A stretch of DNA of 64,000 nucleotides, taken from Callaeas wilsoni (taxonomy: Eukaryota > Chordata > Aves > Passeriformes > Callaeidae). Both the position numbers and the translations under genes were made by a program. This document shows, piece by piece, positions 13,001 to 24,900 of this stretch (position 1 is its first letter; each line of letters begins with the position of its first letter). The notes under the pieces were generated by a model. The model ran no database searches, had not been told where the DNA came from, and worked only from the letters and a program-made list of their open reading frames with translations. The DNA is taken from assembly GCA_013398955.1 (NCBI GenBank), contig VWPU01001226.1, positions 186,001 to 250,000 on the forward strand. The letters are read 5' to 3'.

Positions 13001-13896
13001 TCTGCTTACTGCTTGTGCCATGCACAGCGTTTTCCAGAAGAACCATCAGCAAGGAGGAGGCAGCTGCCCATTTTCTTTGTCCTAGGTTAGGAAGAAAACA
13101 CTAAAACATGCAAGGGATTGCTCCTTTCCTGGACGCAACTTATGAGAAGCTTTGGGAGTGCTCGCTGGCACACATTGCCCACAGCACATGTTCTCCCATG
13201 AGTCTCTGGTGACCCACTAGGAAAGTCTCTCTGGGCTTCTAAGGAGGTGGTGTGAAAGATTTTGCTGTCCAAGCAGTCAGTAGGCATTGGTGATTAGATA
13301 GCTTTAAAGAGGAGGAAGGTTTCATAAACATTTTATTTCAAACTTACTTACTAGAACTTTCCATATTTCAGTTGCCTCATTGCAGTTTATTTTCTAATAA
13401 AACATGGCTTTAAGGAACAATCCTACTGGGTTTTGTTTGAACAGGTTAAAATAAGATAGGTATTTGCACCACAAGACCATCAGTTATCCAAGGGTTGTCA
13501 AAAGATCCATTTTTCACAAATATTACTGAAAGAAAAATATTAGGACCTTTCATCTCCTTTTTCAGCCATGAGGATCAAGAATCTGTGGCTTGCTGCTCCT
13601 AGATGAGTACCCTGGCAGCTGCCTTTTCTGCATTTTGTCCTGCAACAGAATCTTTGCATTTTATACCCTCCTGCAGGGTAACCTCCAGCATGGAGGTATC
13701 AAATGGTTGAGATCCTTTGTAGCTCTCGATAAACCTAGTTCACAGGCATAGGAATAAGAAAGTATATATCTTATATTTTAAAGTCACACAGACTGGGATT
13801 ATTCTCTTTTTAACATCCAGATAAAATCTTGCAACATTTTTTTACAGATTTATGATACAAATATCTGAAAACGGTCTCTTATGTTTCACTAAAATG
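10016..13896. other. Unique non-coding sequence
   Basis: No gene or interspersed repeat is recognised. The frames at 10422-10631 and 12266-12610 (plus) open with TTG rather than ATG and have no known domain. A small hairpin with an 8-bp stem (aagagcct/aggctctt, 3-base loop) lies at 12150-12168. Confidence 0.45.
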
Positions 13897-13924
13897 TTTT
13901 CAGACTTTTAAAAAAGTCTGAAAA
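13897..13924. repeat. Perfect 13-bp inverted repeat
   Basis: Arm ttttcagactttt (13897-13909) and arm aaaagtctgaaaa (13912-13924) are exact reverse complements separated by two bases. The first non-pairing outer position is 13896/13925. Nothing marks it as a transposon end. It could form a cruciform or a short RNA hairpin. Confidence 0.85.
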
Positions 13925-14024
13925 AAAAGTCCTATGCATTCTGCGAATATGATAGAAATTTTGATAGACTTCTAGGAAATGTTGTCTTGATTCCACATAT
14001 TATTGTCATTTCACGTCAAAATGT

Positions 14025-14091
14025 TTCTCCCCTCTCCTCCCCTGCCCTCCTCTCCCCTCCCCTCATCTCCTCTCCTTTTTCCTTGTGTTTG
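14025..14091 (-). repeat. Polypyrimidine tract with minus-strand G4 potential
   Basis: The tract is an almost uninterrupted C/T run. C runs at 14029-14032, 14039-14042, 14045-14047, 14054-14057 and 14059-14062 are separated by loops of 6, 2, 6 and 1 bases. On the minus strand this satisfies the usual four-run pattern for an intramolecular G-quadruplex, and the plus strand could form an i-motif or triplex. Confidence 0.85.
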
Positions 14092-15928
14092 GTGTCTTCT
14101 TAAAAACCAACCTCCCCCAAAACTCCTAAAGCAACACTTTTCCACACTTTTAATATGTCATAATTTATATTCCAGTTAAGGAAAGTAGCACTTATTTGTC
14201 CATCTGACAAGATCAAATATCTTTATCTCATTTTAAATCAGACTGTGACAAGAAAATAAAGATGTCTTTTTTTCAGCAGTATGGCAGGTAGATTGTGAAG
14301 CACTGACATGCTGTATTGATCCTTCAACAGTACTATGTACAGAGTGAGAGTTTAGCTTGTTTTGAGATTAAATAGCAGAGCAAAATTAGTAAAGGACTCT
14401 GTTTTTTGATCTGGAATAACTTAATTAAAACTTATTGCATAGCTATTTTTATTAGTCTGCTTTTCCTTCTTTCTCTTTGTTGTTTCACCACTTGGAAAAT
14501 AATTTTAGGGATATGTTAAAAACTTACATATCACTCAGAAGTCACATGAAATCAGGTAGTTACCAGGAGTCTCTGGACAGTTGCAGTACTCAACAAATTG
14601 ATTTTGTCTGAATAAATGTCTAACCCGAAGCACCTAAGGGTGAATGGAAAGTCAGTGACCTCTGTAGTACATGGGAACAGAATTTAGTTTTTTAACATTT
14701 CCAAAGCTGTGTCATACTGCTGTCTGCCTGCTTTTTGTTCTGTCATCCAGTTTCATAAATATTTTTTAAATAGAATACAATAAGTAAAAAAACCCAAAAC
14801 AGCTACAGCTATGTATGTTTATGGAGATCAATATACAAAACTGCACTTGTGAAATTCCAAAAGCAGCAAAAAAAGTTCTAAAATAGAATTGAATTTAGAT
14901 ATGGAGCTATGATTTATAAACACAATTAAACATTAAACCTTTGACACAGATATGTTCATTAAATAAGACATTTTTGTATGCTGCACACTTATTTGTGAGG
15001 GGTTCACCTTATTTTTGTACCATTTTACTTTATCCTTTGGCTCTTTATATAATATCTAGTGCTGATTTATTTAATTTATTTTATTTTAAATCCATGAAGC
15101 ACTTTGATGAACTGTGTTCCATATATAAATTAAATCCTGTGTAAATAATGCCTGAAGTAGTGAGATCCATTCCTCACATCAGATGAATAATGAGACACCC
15201 TGAGTGAAAGACTGACATTATCTTTCAGACGAGTTTGTATCGGGCTCTTTTTCTTTTACAAATCATGTACTTAAAACGAGAGAAATTATGATGTCTGATT
15301 TTACAGGAGCTGTTAACAGAACTGAAATAAAACATCTCCTACTGGTGCAATAATGAAACCACAATGTGATTATACAGCAGTTAAATGTATTTTAGTGTGT
15401 AACACACATCTGATAAATTATTTGAAGATTAATAACCACATCTTCTTTATAACAGTGGTATGACAGAGATGAAACACTGAGCTCCACAAATGAGAGGTTA
15501 TAATTCATTTACTTCTATGCTCTGTACCTGCTCAACATCTAAAGGATTTACAGAGTGAAGTGCAGAATGGTTCAAAGCCAATTAAATCTGTGAAGTGTTC
15601 TTTAAACAAAGTGCTGTATTATCTCCTAAAATTTGTACAGAGATAATTACAGAAGGCAAAATACAATACATCAGATTTGGTACAGATCGAGTTCTGAACT
15701 TTGTGTGATCTGCAGCTGGGTCGAAGTACAATGATTGTCTTTGGAAAAGGATTGCAGAATTATTGTACTCAAAAATAATTCAAATGATACCGTTATATAG
15801 TATATCTTAATATACGTAAAGCTCATTGTTTCATCCCAAATGTACTGATGACATTTGTTTGTTCCCTTTTCCCTTCTTTTAAGTAATTAGTGGAACTTAA
15901 ACGATGCAAATATGTTTAAAATATTGAC
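14092..15928. other. Non-coding, including a possible conserved element
   Basis: No gene is supported. The frame at 14941-15144 has no recognisable product. The stretch from about 15140 to 15740 is free of simple repeats and rich in compact AT-core motifs such as aattaaat and ttaataacc, which is the style of vertebrate conserved non-coding elements. That judgement is by eye only. Confidence 0.35.
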
Positions 15929-16130
15929 TCATAGAACCATAGAATATTGGGTTGGAAGTGAACTCAAGAATCATCTGGTTCAATGTTTCCTGGCAAAAGC
16001 ATGGCCTAGAAAAGATGACCCAGCATTCTGTAAAGCTGAATCTTGAAAGTGTCCAATGTTAGGTAATCCACCACATCGAACTATGAGCACATTCATGCCA
16101 GCTAAAGAAATTCTTGCATAAAAGTATTCC
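15929..16130 (-). mobile_element. CR1 LINE 3' fragment, antisense, diverged
   Basis: It begins with tcatagaaccatagaatatt, the reversed CR1 terminal octamers, then gggttggaagtgaactcaag and atcatctggttcaatg in the CR1 order. Further on, tcttgaaagtgtccaatg and aatccaccacatcg still align in order with an older CR1 type. The right boundary is vague, as similarity is lost between 16095 and 16130. Divergence is clearly higher than in the copies at 564 and 34412, so this insertion is probably older. Confidence 0.85.
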
Positions 16131-19100
16131 ATAACACAGAATAATGTACCTAACCGTCTTGCAAAGCTAATTCATTACCATTATTCACCTTTCCTGATGC
16201 AGTTACCAAATACACTGAACCTTTGTGCAATAGCAAACTCCCACTCCTTTGCTGAAAAGTTACTGCTTCACATTTGAGATCTGACAATAAACTCGAACAT
16301 CGTCTGTAACAGATATGTTGTGCTATTTATCTGTACTATAAAATCTCTAGCACATTTCTCAGGTACCAGAGTCTAAAATCAGTATCAGATGTTAAGAAAG
16401 AACAATATACGATTGGAAAGAGAGGATAAACAGCAAATTATTACAATTAAGCAGAACCTGAAGATATAAAATTTTGCCAGTACAGAAGCTTGCACAGTAA
16501 GTAGTTAATGAGTTGCTGTGTCTCAAACACTGGTAGCTATTCAAGTGGTCAGGTTAAAACAGGATGTGGCTGTACAGAGGTAGGATAGGACCTTTTCGGG
16601 GCCACTTCTCCATTCTGGTCCACGGTAACCACCCAACATAAAGGACAGCACAGGCACGGTGTCAAGAGGCATGAACTGTGGACTGAGGATCAATCATGAT
16701 GGGAGATCAAAAATATCAAAGACCCTCAAGGTCCTCTGACCCATTTCTAGACAGATCCAGGGGAAAGAACTTTGCATGCTAAATCATTTGCATGAGAATT
16801 GAGAAGACTTGCTCTAGGACAGGGTAAACTTCTTTTATTTCTCTCATTATTAGAAGATATGGGCAAAACACACATTGATTTCCATGTCAAGTGTGTAGCT
16901 TTGAGAGCTGTTTTGGATTCTTCTGGCTGTTGCCATTCTTTTTCTTTGTTCTTTTTCATGAACATCTACAAATCTTGGGTGTTCCCTTCTGTTTAGGAGT
17001 GGGATGCAACATCGGTACTGCTGCCATGAACACGATGCTGCTGTGGTTGAGAGGGTGCAGGTAGGATGTGGCCACTCTACCCACGAATAATGAGTGGGAA
17101 ATGGTGGGAAGCATCCCTTAATTGTTAAGGTTAACAGTAGGGAGGGATCTGAGCAGTGGTGACTCAATAAAGTCAATGCTTGACTGCTACCCCATTTTGG
17201 AGAGATTTAGAGAATAAGATGCCTGTACAACATCACTGGGTATGTAATGGGCAAATGGAAATTCAATAGCGAAATGGGATCTTCAGTTCTCTCTTTGCTG
17301 CTTTTTGCTTTTCTCATAGAAGAATACATTTGTCCATGACTGCTACAATGAATTCCTGTTTTAAACACACTATTTCAAAAGACCTTTCCCTGAAGTTTCC
17401 TGTTGGTAAGGGAGGTTGCAGTTAAGGGCAAATTTCAGTCACTGTTTCGCTGACTCTGACATCTTTGTCTCCAAGGTGATACCTTTACAGAAGGTCAATT
17501 TCCAGCTAAGATTTCTTTATACTTTTTAAGAACCCTGTGATCTTTTCTGTATTAAAGCAGCTTTTAAGGGACATGTGGGTTCCTTCTCTTCCTAAGGGGA
17601 TTCAAAACACTTTTTGCAGCCTATTTTCCTAGATTTTTTACTAGTTTCATTACTGAGTAATAATGTTCTCAGGTTCAGCTTGTTGTATTCAAGTATAGCC
17701 ACAGAGAATGTGAAATCAATGTTTCTTTGTAGAATTCCACTTTGGATGTCAAGTATTAGACTATTTCCGACTCTTGGGCACTAAAGTTAAGCTTTTTCTC
17801 CTTGATACCTGCAGAAGTACTAGAAACTAAATCAGCAACAGAGAAAGAATAAATGATTTCAGCAGCTAATAAAGAATCAAGTCCAGTGTCAGCAATGCTA
17901 CAATAGTGCAATCTTCTTTGTGACAACATCATTATGAGAGTTCACTTAATAGCATGATTATTTGTTAGCAATATAAGATTCCTGAGCCAAACAAAGAGGA
18001 ACACTAAAGATCTTTAAAAACTCTTAAAATATTACCTTATTCAGAATTAAATTCTGTGTTGAGTTTCTTACTGTGCACCTTGATAATAACCACTGGGATT
18101 ATACAATTGAAAAGCCACCCAGGAAGTAAGACCTAATTTCTGATTTAATCCGATTTTTACAATAGTGCCTTTTTTTTTCAGTCACATGGTACTATGCTAA
18201 AATTAAAAAAAAAATGCTGCATGTTCATGAGTTTAAAGAATTTCAGACAAAGAGAAAACTGTGAACATTTAGTCTACATCCTGACTAACATAATGATACA
18301 ACTACTCTAGATTATGTCTAGTTATTATTACTAGTATTTACCATAGCCATGGTGGAAATAGACGCATTTTAAAAAATGAGAATCTCATTTCATTATCTCA
18401 AATTCTATAACATAAACTACACAGTTTGCTAAGTCATTCTAAACCTACTTTCTGGACTATTTGAAAAAATGTCTGTGAAAAATCATCTAGAAAACACTAA
18501 GTCAAGATAATAACAGACAGGCTCCCTATGAACTCAACTCACTTACGGCCACATTTACAATTTGGTACCTAAATGTCTTGACTGAAAAAAGATCTCCTGT
18601 GGCTTTGTGCCTTCACCAGCACAGTGAGAATCAAAAGACCTCTTAGGAGTTTTCTTGATTTAGCATTTGCAAGTTTTCAGCTGAACTTCCAGCCAGCCCC
18701 CATAACTCACATTCTACAAAGGGAGACAAACAAGCAAACAAACAAAAAATCCAAACCTCAGGCAGTCTTACTTGGCGTTTAAATTTCTGAGTCTTCACTT
18801 CTCAGATTGTAATCTGTTATAAATTTTTCTTCTGGACTGAAATACTTCCTGCTATCAAATTTCTTTGAATTTCTCTGATCAAAGTATAAATTAATGGACT
18901 AAGACCCTTCATTTTCTTTCTGTGCATGTTTTCCATTAATTTAATTGCCCCTATATAATTTCAGTGAAGCTCATTAATTTTGAAAGCCTTTCTGGAATTT
19001 TGGTGACAAATGAACACAGCCCAATAGAAATGGTCTCAGTACCAAGTACAAACATGCATTGTCAGTACATTTTCTCAAAAAAAAAAGCAAAAAACCAAAA

Positions 19101-19855
19101 AAAAACCCAAACAAACAAACAAATAAGTATATACATATGTCATCTTTATGTCTTCATCCTCATTTTCAGTAAAAATAGCATGTACACTCTTTGTAGAAAA
19201 GTTATATGAAAAACACAGGCCCTAAATGTTGAACTAGTCTCCATCTATTCTGGGGAATTCTATTGAGAAAAATTTATACTCCTATAGCACCATCAAAATC
19301 ATATCACTGATTAAAGGTGTGAGACCTTAAGCAAATAAACAGATCCACCAGTGCACAAATTCAATTTTGTAACAATGGAAACTTTCACGTTAGCAGCATA
19401 AATGAAGTTTCCCCATTTCAGGCATGTTATGAGGGATCATATGCATGTCTACGGCAGGCAAAAGATCCCATGTTGCATCTGTAAAAATTAATTGTTCACT
19501 TAAATTATTTTTTTCTGTTTCCCAGACCCAAAAGAATTGAATAATTTAGATGGGAAGGGTGAGATCTTTCCCACCTACATTTATACATTTACCATGTGGA
19601 TGATCTAGAACAGACCAAGCCACCCAAACTCCTTGTAGGTGGTGAGAGGAATGCTACCCAGAGGTACAGCTGTGACTAATCCAGGACAGAGAGATTGGCA
19701 AAGAAATCCATTGCTGAGTACTATTTTCTCTGACCACAAGTAATGTCTAAGCTAGATGTAAACATGCATGCAATGGATACGAAAATTGATGAGATGCATT
19801 GTATCTATATTAAGAGTCATTATGAAATTGGTGGGAGAAAGTAGTTGAATATCCT
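16131..19855. other. Unique non-coding sequence
   Basis: A slightly more GC-rich patch lies at 16560-17170, with overlapping frames on both strands (16799-16996 plus, 16850-17176 minus, 16747-16965 minus). They contradict each other and none has a known domain. An A-rich patch at about 19078-19125 contains caaa-type units. No gene is supported. Confidence 0.45.
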
Positions 19856-19899
19856 GGGGCTGGGCTGGCGAGGGGGAGAGGTGGGGCACAGGTGGTGGG
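19856..19899 (+). other. Potential G-quadruplex, plus strand
   Basis: G runs at 19856-19859, 19862-19864, 19872-19876 and 19883-19886 are spaced by 2, 7 and 6 bases, and a further GGG lies at 19897-19899. This meets the standard G3+N1-7 rule and stands out in AT-rich surroundings. It could equally be a cluster of Sp1/MAZ-type GC-box sites. Confidence 0.7.
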
Positions 19900-21679
19900 A
19901 ATGTCTATTAAGAAGCTAAGATGAAAGAGGAAATACTTATCAGTCTTCTCTATGCTTGAAAATGAAAATTCCCTTCAAAACATCTCCACCACCCTAACTA
20001 CCTGAGTCAGACACAGAATGAAGATAAAGTAGACAGATGTGGAAGTGACTTCAGGAGAAAAAATTGTAGATTGTGAATACTTTTTCCTCTTTGACAGCTG
20101 GGTAATTTCCAAGAGGGTGAAAGGAAAGAGGTAAATATAAAGTATAATGGTAAACTCTCCTCAGGGCATAATAGATCATTATTATAGTCAAGGATTCACA
20201 GCTGTGTAAGTGTGTGCAGAAGTTGTGCAAGCTGAGGTGAAGATGGAAGGTTACAACCAGCTTAATGAAGGAAGGCTATTATCTTGTCCATGAAGAGTGC
20301 CCAGTTTATGTTCCTCTTTTTGACAACAGGACTTGATTTGACTCACTTGGGAATAGCACTTCCCTGCATTGGAACAAATGCTCGCAAACTCCATTTTCTG
20401 TCAAAGTATGGTATTCCAATAATAGTTTTGTTTGGAAAAAAAGTGTCAACACTTCTTGGCCCAATGTGATAGCCCATTTGCTTATCTGCCCAGGGAGTAG
20501 AGCAAGGGCTAGGGATTCTTGGTTGCCAGACTTCTGGCTGCAGGAAGGGCAGGATGCCCAGCATGCAAATATGTGACTGTTATCAATAAAGCTGTGGATT
20601 ACTAACCCCCTACACTTGCTTAATGTTTGTGTTTGTGTTGGAAATGGAGTTAAATTTCTCCTAACAAGCATGATGGTTGACAAAAAGCGTTGCTGCCAAT
20701 TGTCAGAAGGCAGAAAGCACAAACATCCTGGTAATTAGAGGCTGATCAGCTGAGATGGTTAAGACTCTAATATTCTGAATTAGTAAGGGATTGAATGGAA
20801 TTTGACTAATTAGAATGTAAGCACTTTACTGAGAGAACACATGTCCGCTAAAGTGGACATGGTTGAGAAGTAGGGTTTCAAAATTCTAGAGGTTAGAAGG
20901 CAAAAGGCTTGTTTTGATAAAACTGCAAGGGATAATTGCACTGGATCGAGACAGGTTTAAGAAGCAACCGTTTCCATGTAAGAACATAAGTATTCTTTAC
21001 TCAACTCAAACTGCATTAAAATGCAGCTTTTTATGCTACATCTGAATATTTACATGACATCCAGACTGGTGGCCAATGGGTTGTTTGGAAAAATGAGAAG
21101 TTTCTTTCTTCTGCAAGAGTAAATTGAAAATTTTTCATCTTAAACAGCCCTGCAGCAAGTCATGCGTTGCAATTATAAAACAGTTCCTTAATTTATTGTC
21201 TGTGTATCTGTTCTTCTACTATGCTAGAATTTGGAAACCTAGAGAGAGTATTAAACATAAATTAATGGTTGCACCTTTCAAGTTCTTTGAAACAAGCTGC
21301 TCTAAGGAGACTTGATCTTAGATGAGCATACAAATTGTCATGAAGTCCCTCTTAGCTCATTAGCCTGTGTCTGATAACTGCCAAGAATTCAGGCTTAAGT
21401 AAAAGAACAGATACACAGTAAGAATAGCTTAGTGTTGAACACGAATAGTGTGTTCCTTCTGGTGTACTCTTTCAGATTCCTGTAGTAAGTAGCCTGAGTC
21501 ACAAATTGTATCTAAAGCATTAATATCCAACCTAAGACATATTCTTCATGAATTTAATTATTGCTTCAGCTTATGTATATGAACAATCACATACTGGATG
21601 AAAGCAACACTTTTTCTTTGATCAATATAGATCTGTTGCCTGATATTTTAACCATTTTTTCCCTAATTCCTCTACTGCA
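19900..21679. other. Unique non-coding sequence
   Basis: The longest open frame of the window is here on the minus strand (20306-20722, 138 codons), but it opens with TTG, is nested with other frames and has no recognisable domain. An aataaa followed by a short downstream sequence occurs near 20586. A spaced p53-like pair of half-sites lies at 20837-20864. I do not call a gene. Confidence 0.4.
20837..20864. promoter_or_regulatory. p53-like spaced half-sites (weak)
   Basis: Two decamers, acacatgtcc and ggacatggtt, each with a CATG core and one departure from the RRRCWWGYYY half-site, are separated by eight bases. The arms catgtcc (20840-20846) and ggacatg (20855-20861) are exact reverse complements. 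The pairing is seen directly. Any binding is inferred, and such pairs arise by chance. Confidence 0.25.
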
Positions 21680-21905
21680 AGAAACTTAGAGAAATCTTTC
21701 TACCTCACCATCATGCCATTCACAATTTTCAAGATCACTATTGTGTCCCTTTTCCAAGATGAATAGCCACAATCTATTCTCTTTGCCCATTCAAAACTTT
21801 TTCCTAGTCTCTGATAAAACTAGCTGACCTCCCAGGTAGTTTTGTACTGCCCTCTTTATAGTAGGTCCCAGAACTTCTCCAAAACTTTTCTGTGTCCAGC
21901 TCAAA
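21680..21905 (-). mobile_element. Ancient CR1-like LINE fragment, antisense
   Basis: The phrases 'ctcaccatcatgccattcac', 'aattttcaagatcactattg' and 'ttttccaagatgaatagcc' follow, in order and spacing, the reverse complement of the 3' untranslated region of old amniote CR1/L3-type elements. The following 'attctctttgcccattcaaa' and 'cagaacttctccaaaac' fit more loosely. No terminal octamers remain. The divergence indicates an insertion far older than the avian CR1 copies in this window. The exact family and edges are uncertain. Confidence 0.6.
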
Positions 21906-24900
21906 ATATCAGGCTAAGTTAACGATATCTTTTAGGAACTGTTCTAATGATTTCAAGTTAAATTATATGTCAATTTTCATGTGACAATCTTTTGGAGATA
22001 TATAGGTACTTGCAGTATTCATAATAAAGATTCACTGCAGATATGCTATGTGTTTCTTCTCAAATTCTACCTAAATACATAGCATTACATCTACATGAAT
22101 ACATGATGCCACCTTGTTTTTTTTGACTTCTAATCAGTGAGTGATATTTTTATAAATTTGTTCATAATGACTCTTTTTAGAGTGGCAAAAATTGATTTAA
22201 AGCACTTCACTATATAATTGTTCTAAGATGTTTAGGGACAATTCTTTTTATATCACTTTGCACTTATCATCACTTCATTGAATCTTTGTTTTTATTGTCT
22301 AGTCACTAAGTATTTTGTAATTCTTCTGCAATTCTTCAGTTACAATTTTAACTACCTTGAGTAGTTGAAAGTGTAAACACCTTTCTATTACTCTTTTGCC
22401 TTCTCATTTTTTTCTGCTCATTTATTGTTGTGTTAAATATCATGTTCCTGGCAGAAATCTCTATGGCACATATAGAAGAAAATCTATTTAAACAAGCCCA
22501 ATTGTTGAACTCTAATAATCTGGGGATATAACGATTATTATTCATATTGTTATAGCATTTTTGTGCACATTTTCGTTAGGAAAATTAAGAAAAAAATTCA
22601 GTATTTTTTTCTGTTCTAATATTTCCCTTCTGTTACTACTGTGTACAACTTAAACGGCTGTTTTCAGATGCTGCTGTCATACGCTTTTTACAAAAATGCA
22701 TACTCAGTATTACAAACTGAATTTCCTGAAGATTAAAGTCAAATCAACTGCATGAAAGAAGCAAGAGCTGTAGCTACTTAAATCTTCCTAATATTCATAA
22801 CCTAACATAATATTTAATATCCATTTATATGTCTGACAATCAAATGATTTCTCCATTTTTATTAAGGATGAACAATTTTATCTCACAGTATTTCCTATGT
22901 TCTGATACATAAACGTTGCATGAGTATGACAGGGTTTATCATAAATTATTACTCAATCAGATATCACATCTATGAGAGGATAAAGTATGGTTAATAAAAT
23001 TTGTACTTAATTTTTTTTTTTTTAAGTTTTCTCTTTCTGTTTCTACTTGTCCTTGACAAAGATTTCCCTTGCACAAAGGTGCCTCTGCCCTTACCAAAGA
23101 AGGGAATGAAACTGTATGTTCAATGACTCTTGCTATCAAGATTTCTTCAGCTTGACAGCAAATAGCTAAAGGAACTGGAGTGCTCATGATTTTTCCACAA
23201 TCATTTGTTTAGTGGAAACTGCCAACTCCTCGTGTGTCAGCATGACTTCCTTGTCATCTGACAGACCTGAGGAATTGTTTTCCTTGCAGCTTTAGATTTC
23301 TGTATCCCAGGGCTGGTATGGTGAAATGTCAGGATTAACTGCCATCCAAATACAATGCTTTTATTTCAAAACAACCCTTTTCAGCCATCCTTTACGAACA
23401 ATTTTCTCTTTCCTGTCTTTCCTTATCCTGCCCAGAAAAAGCAGTTATAGCATTTACTTTAACATAAGTAACTCTGACCACATAAAGAAGAGTAATTACC
23501 CGGACCATTGAGGGGATGTAATGTCTTGTTATTTTAGCTGTTTAAATATTGTTTGAAAGTGTAAGCAGCAGCAACAACAACAGAGACACAGTTTATTACC
23601 TTTTTGTACTATTTTTTTTAACAGCTGCAAATCCAAAGACATTGTACTGCAGGATCTGGCTAAGTATCTATCACCTCTAATCATTTCCTGGATGATTATT
23701 TCCTAATTCTTTTAGATTTCAACACTTATCATCATTTGTCTTAGCCTAATGTTTAACTGCTTACAAAATATACAGAGACAGCTGTAATTAGAGCATTCAG
23801 TCGATCTTTAAGTTTGTATGTGAAATAGGCATGAGGTCTAAACATCTACAAATTCATACTTGCATTTTGAAAGGGGAGATTATGCTTTCTAAATATAAAA
23901 CATGTAGAGAATATTGGGAGGAGTCAGAAGGGAGAAAGATGATTTTGGTACTTTTAGAAACCACTATTTTAAGATATAATCTAGAATTTTTAGTTGGACA
24001 TTTTCTTCATTCAGAGTATTGATAAACTTCCTAAAAACCTTGTAAATTGACAGATTGGGCAAGAAAGGATAGTAACACTGTAAATTTAGGAGAGACTGTG
24101 TTAGTAGAACAGTGGAATACTACTACAGATATTGTTAACATTCTGGAACACCCAATTTGTGCCCTAATTCAATGTACATGTTAGTTAAAGGACAGAATTT
24201 TATAACATAATTTCTTTGATTATTGAAGACTCTCTTAGACTGTTCACCAGTGGGACGTAAGCCTAGACTTTGAGTTAAGTATCCTTTTTCAATACCTCCT
24301 TGAATCATAATTTGGAGGTTTCCCAGAGCCAAAACTCATTTGCTTTAAATGAACACTTGTTGAGTTAATAAAAGTGCTTTTTACTTTTGTATAGACTACC
24401 TGGCTCCTGAGTGCTCTAAGCTTTATAATATATAGCTGTCTATGGGGGTGGTATGTGAGTATGCTGCTGCCCATCCAAATAAGATTCTACCTTTTAGTCA
24501 CACCCTGAATTGAGAGCAGCTGAAGATCATTAGGACACCAAATGTCAAACAAAGGTAAGAACTGTCCTTAATGTGTGAGAAAAAAGACGGGAGGCTGCCA
24601 TCTCTGCTCCCAGTAGAGATTCATTGCGGATCTTAAGGGGAATGGGCAGAATGTCTTCTTCCTTCTCACATTCATTCAATCCAGTGAGGACTGAATGCTC
24701 TCAAAAGACAAAATAAATATATATGGGCACAGTTCTTCCTTAAGAAGAGAGGCATGACCCATTTGTTCCTCATCTTTGATTCCAGCTAAGAACATCACAG
24801 CCTTCACCAGGTTCTTCTTAATCTCTGCTGAACTGCATTCATCATGTTTTTCACGTTTCCCACCCTTTGGGAGGATGACTCCTCAATCTCTACTTCTGTC

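Noticed and set aside
20465..20669. Possible small solo LTR (TG...CA edges, aataaa inside)
   Set aside because: There is no matching target-site duplication at the edges, no known LTR similarity that I can name, and the ends were chosen by eye.
20306..20722. 138-codon minus-strand open frame, the longest in the window
   Set aside because: It opens with TTG, other frames overlap it on both strands, it has no recognisable domain, and its length is plausible by chance in 64 kb read in six frames.
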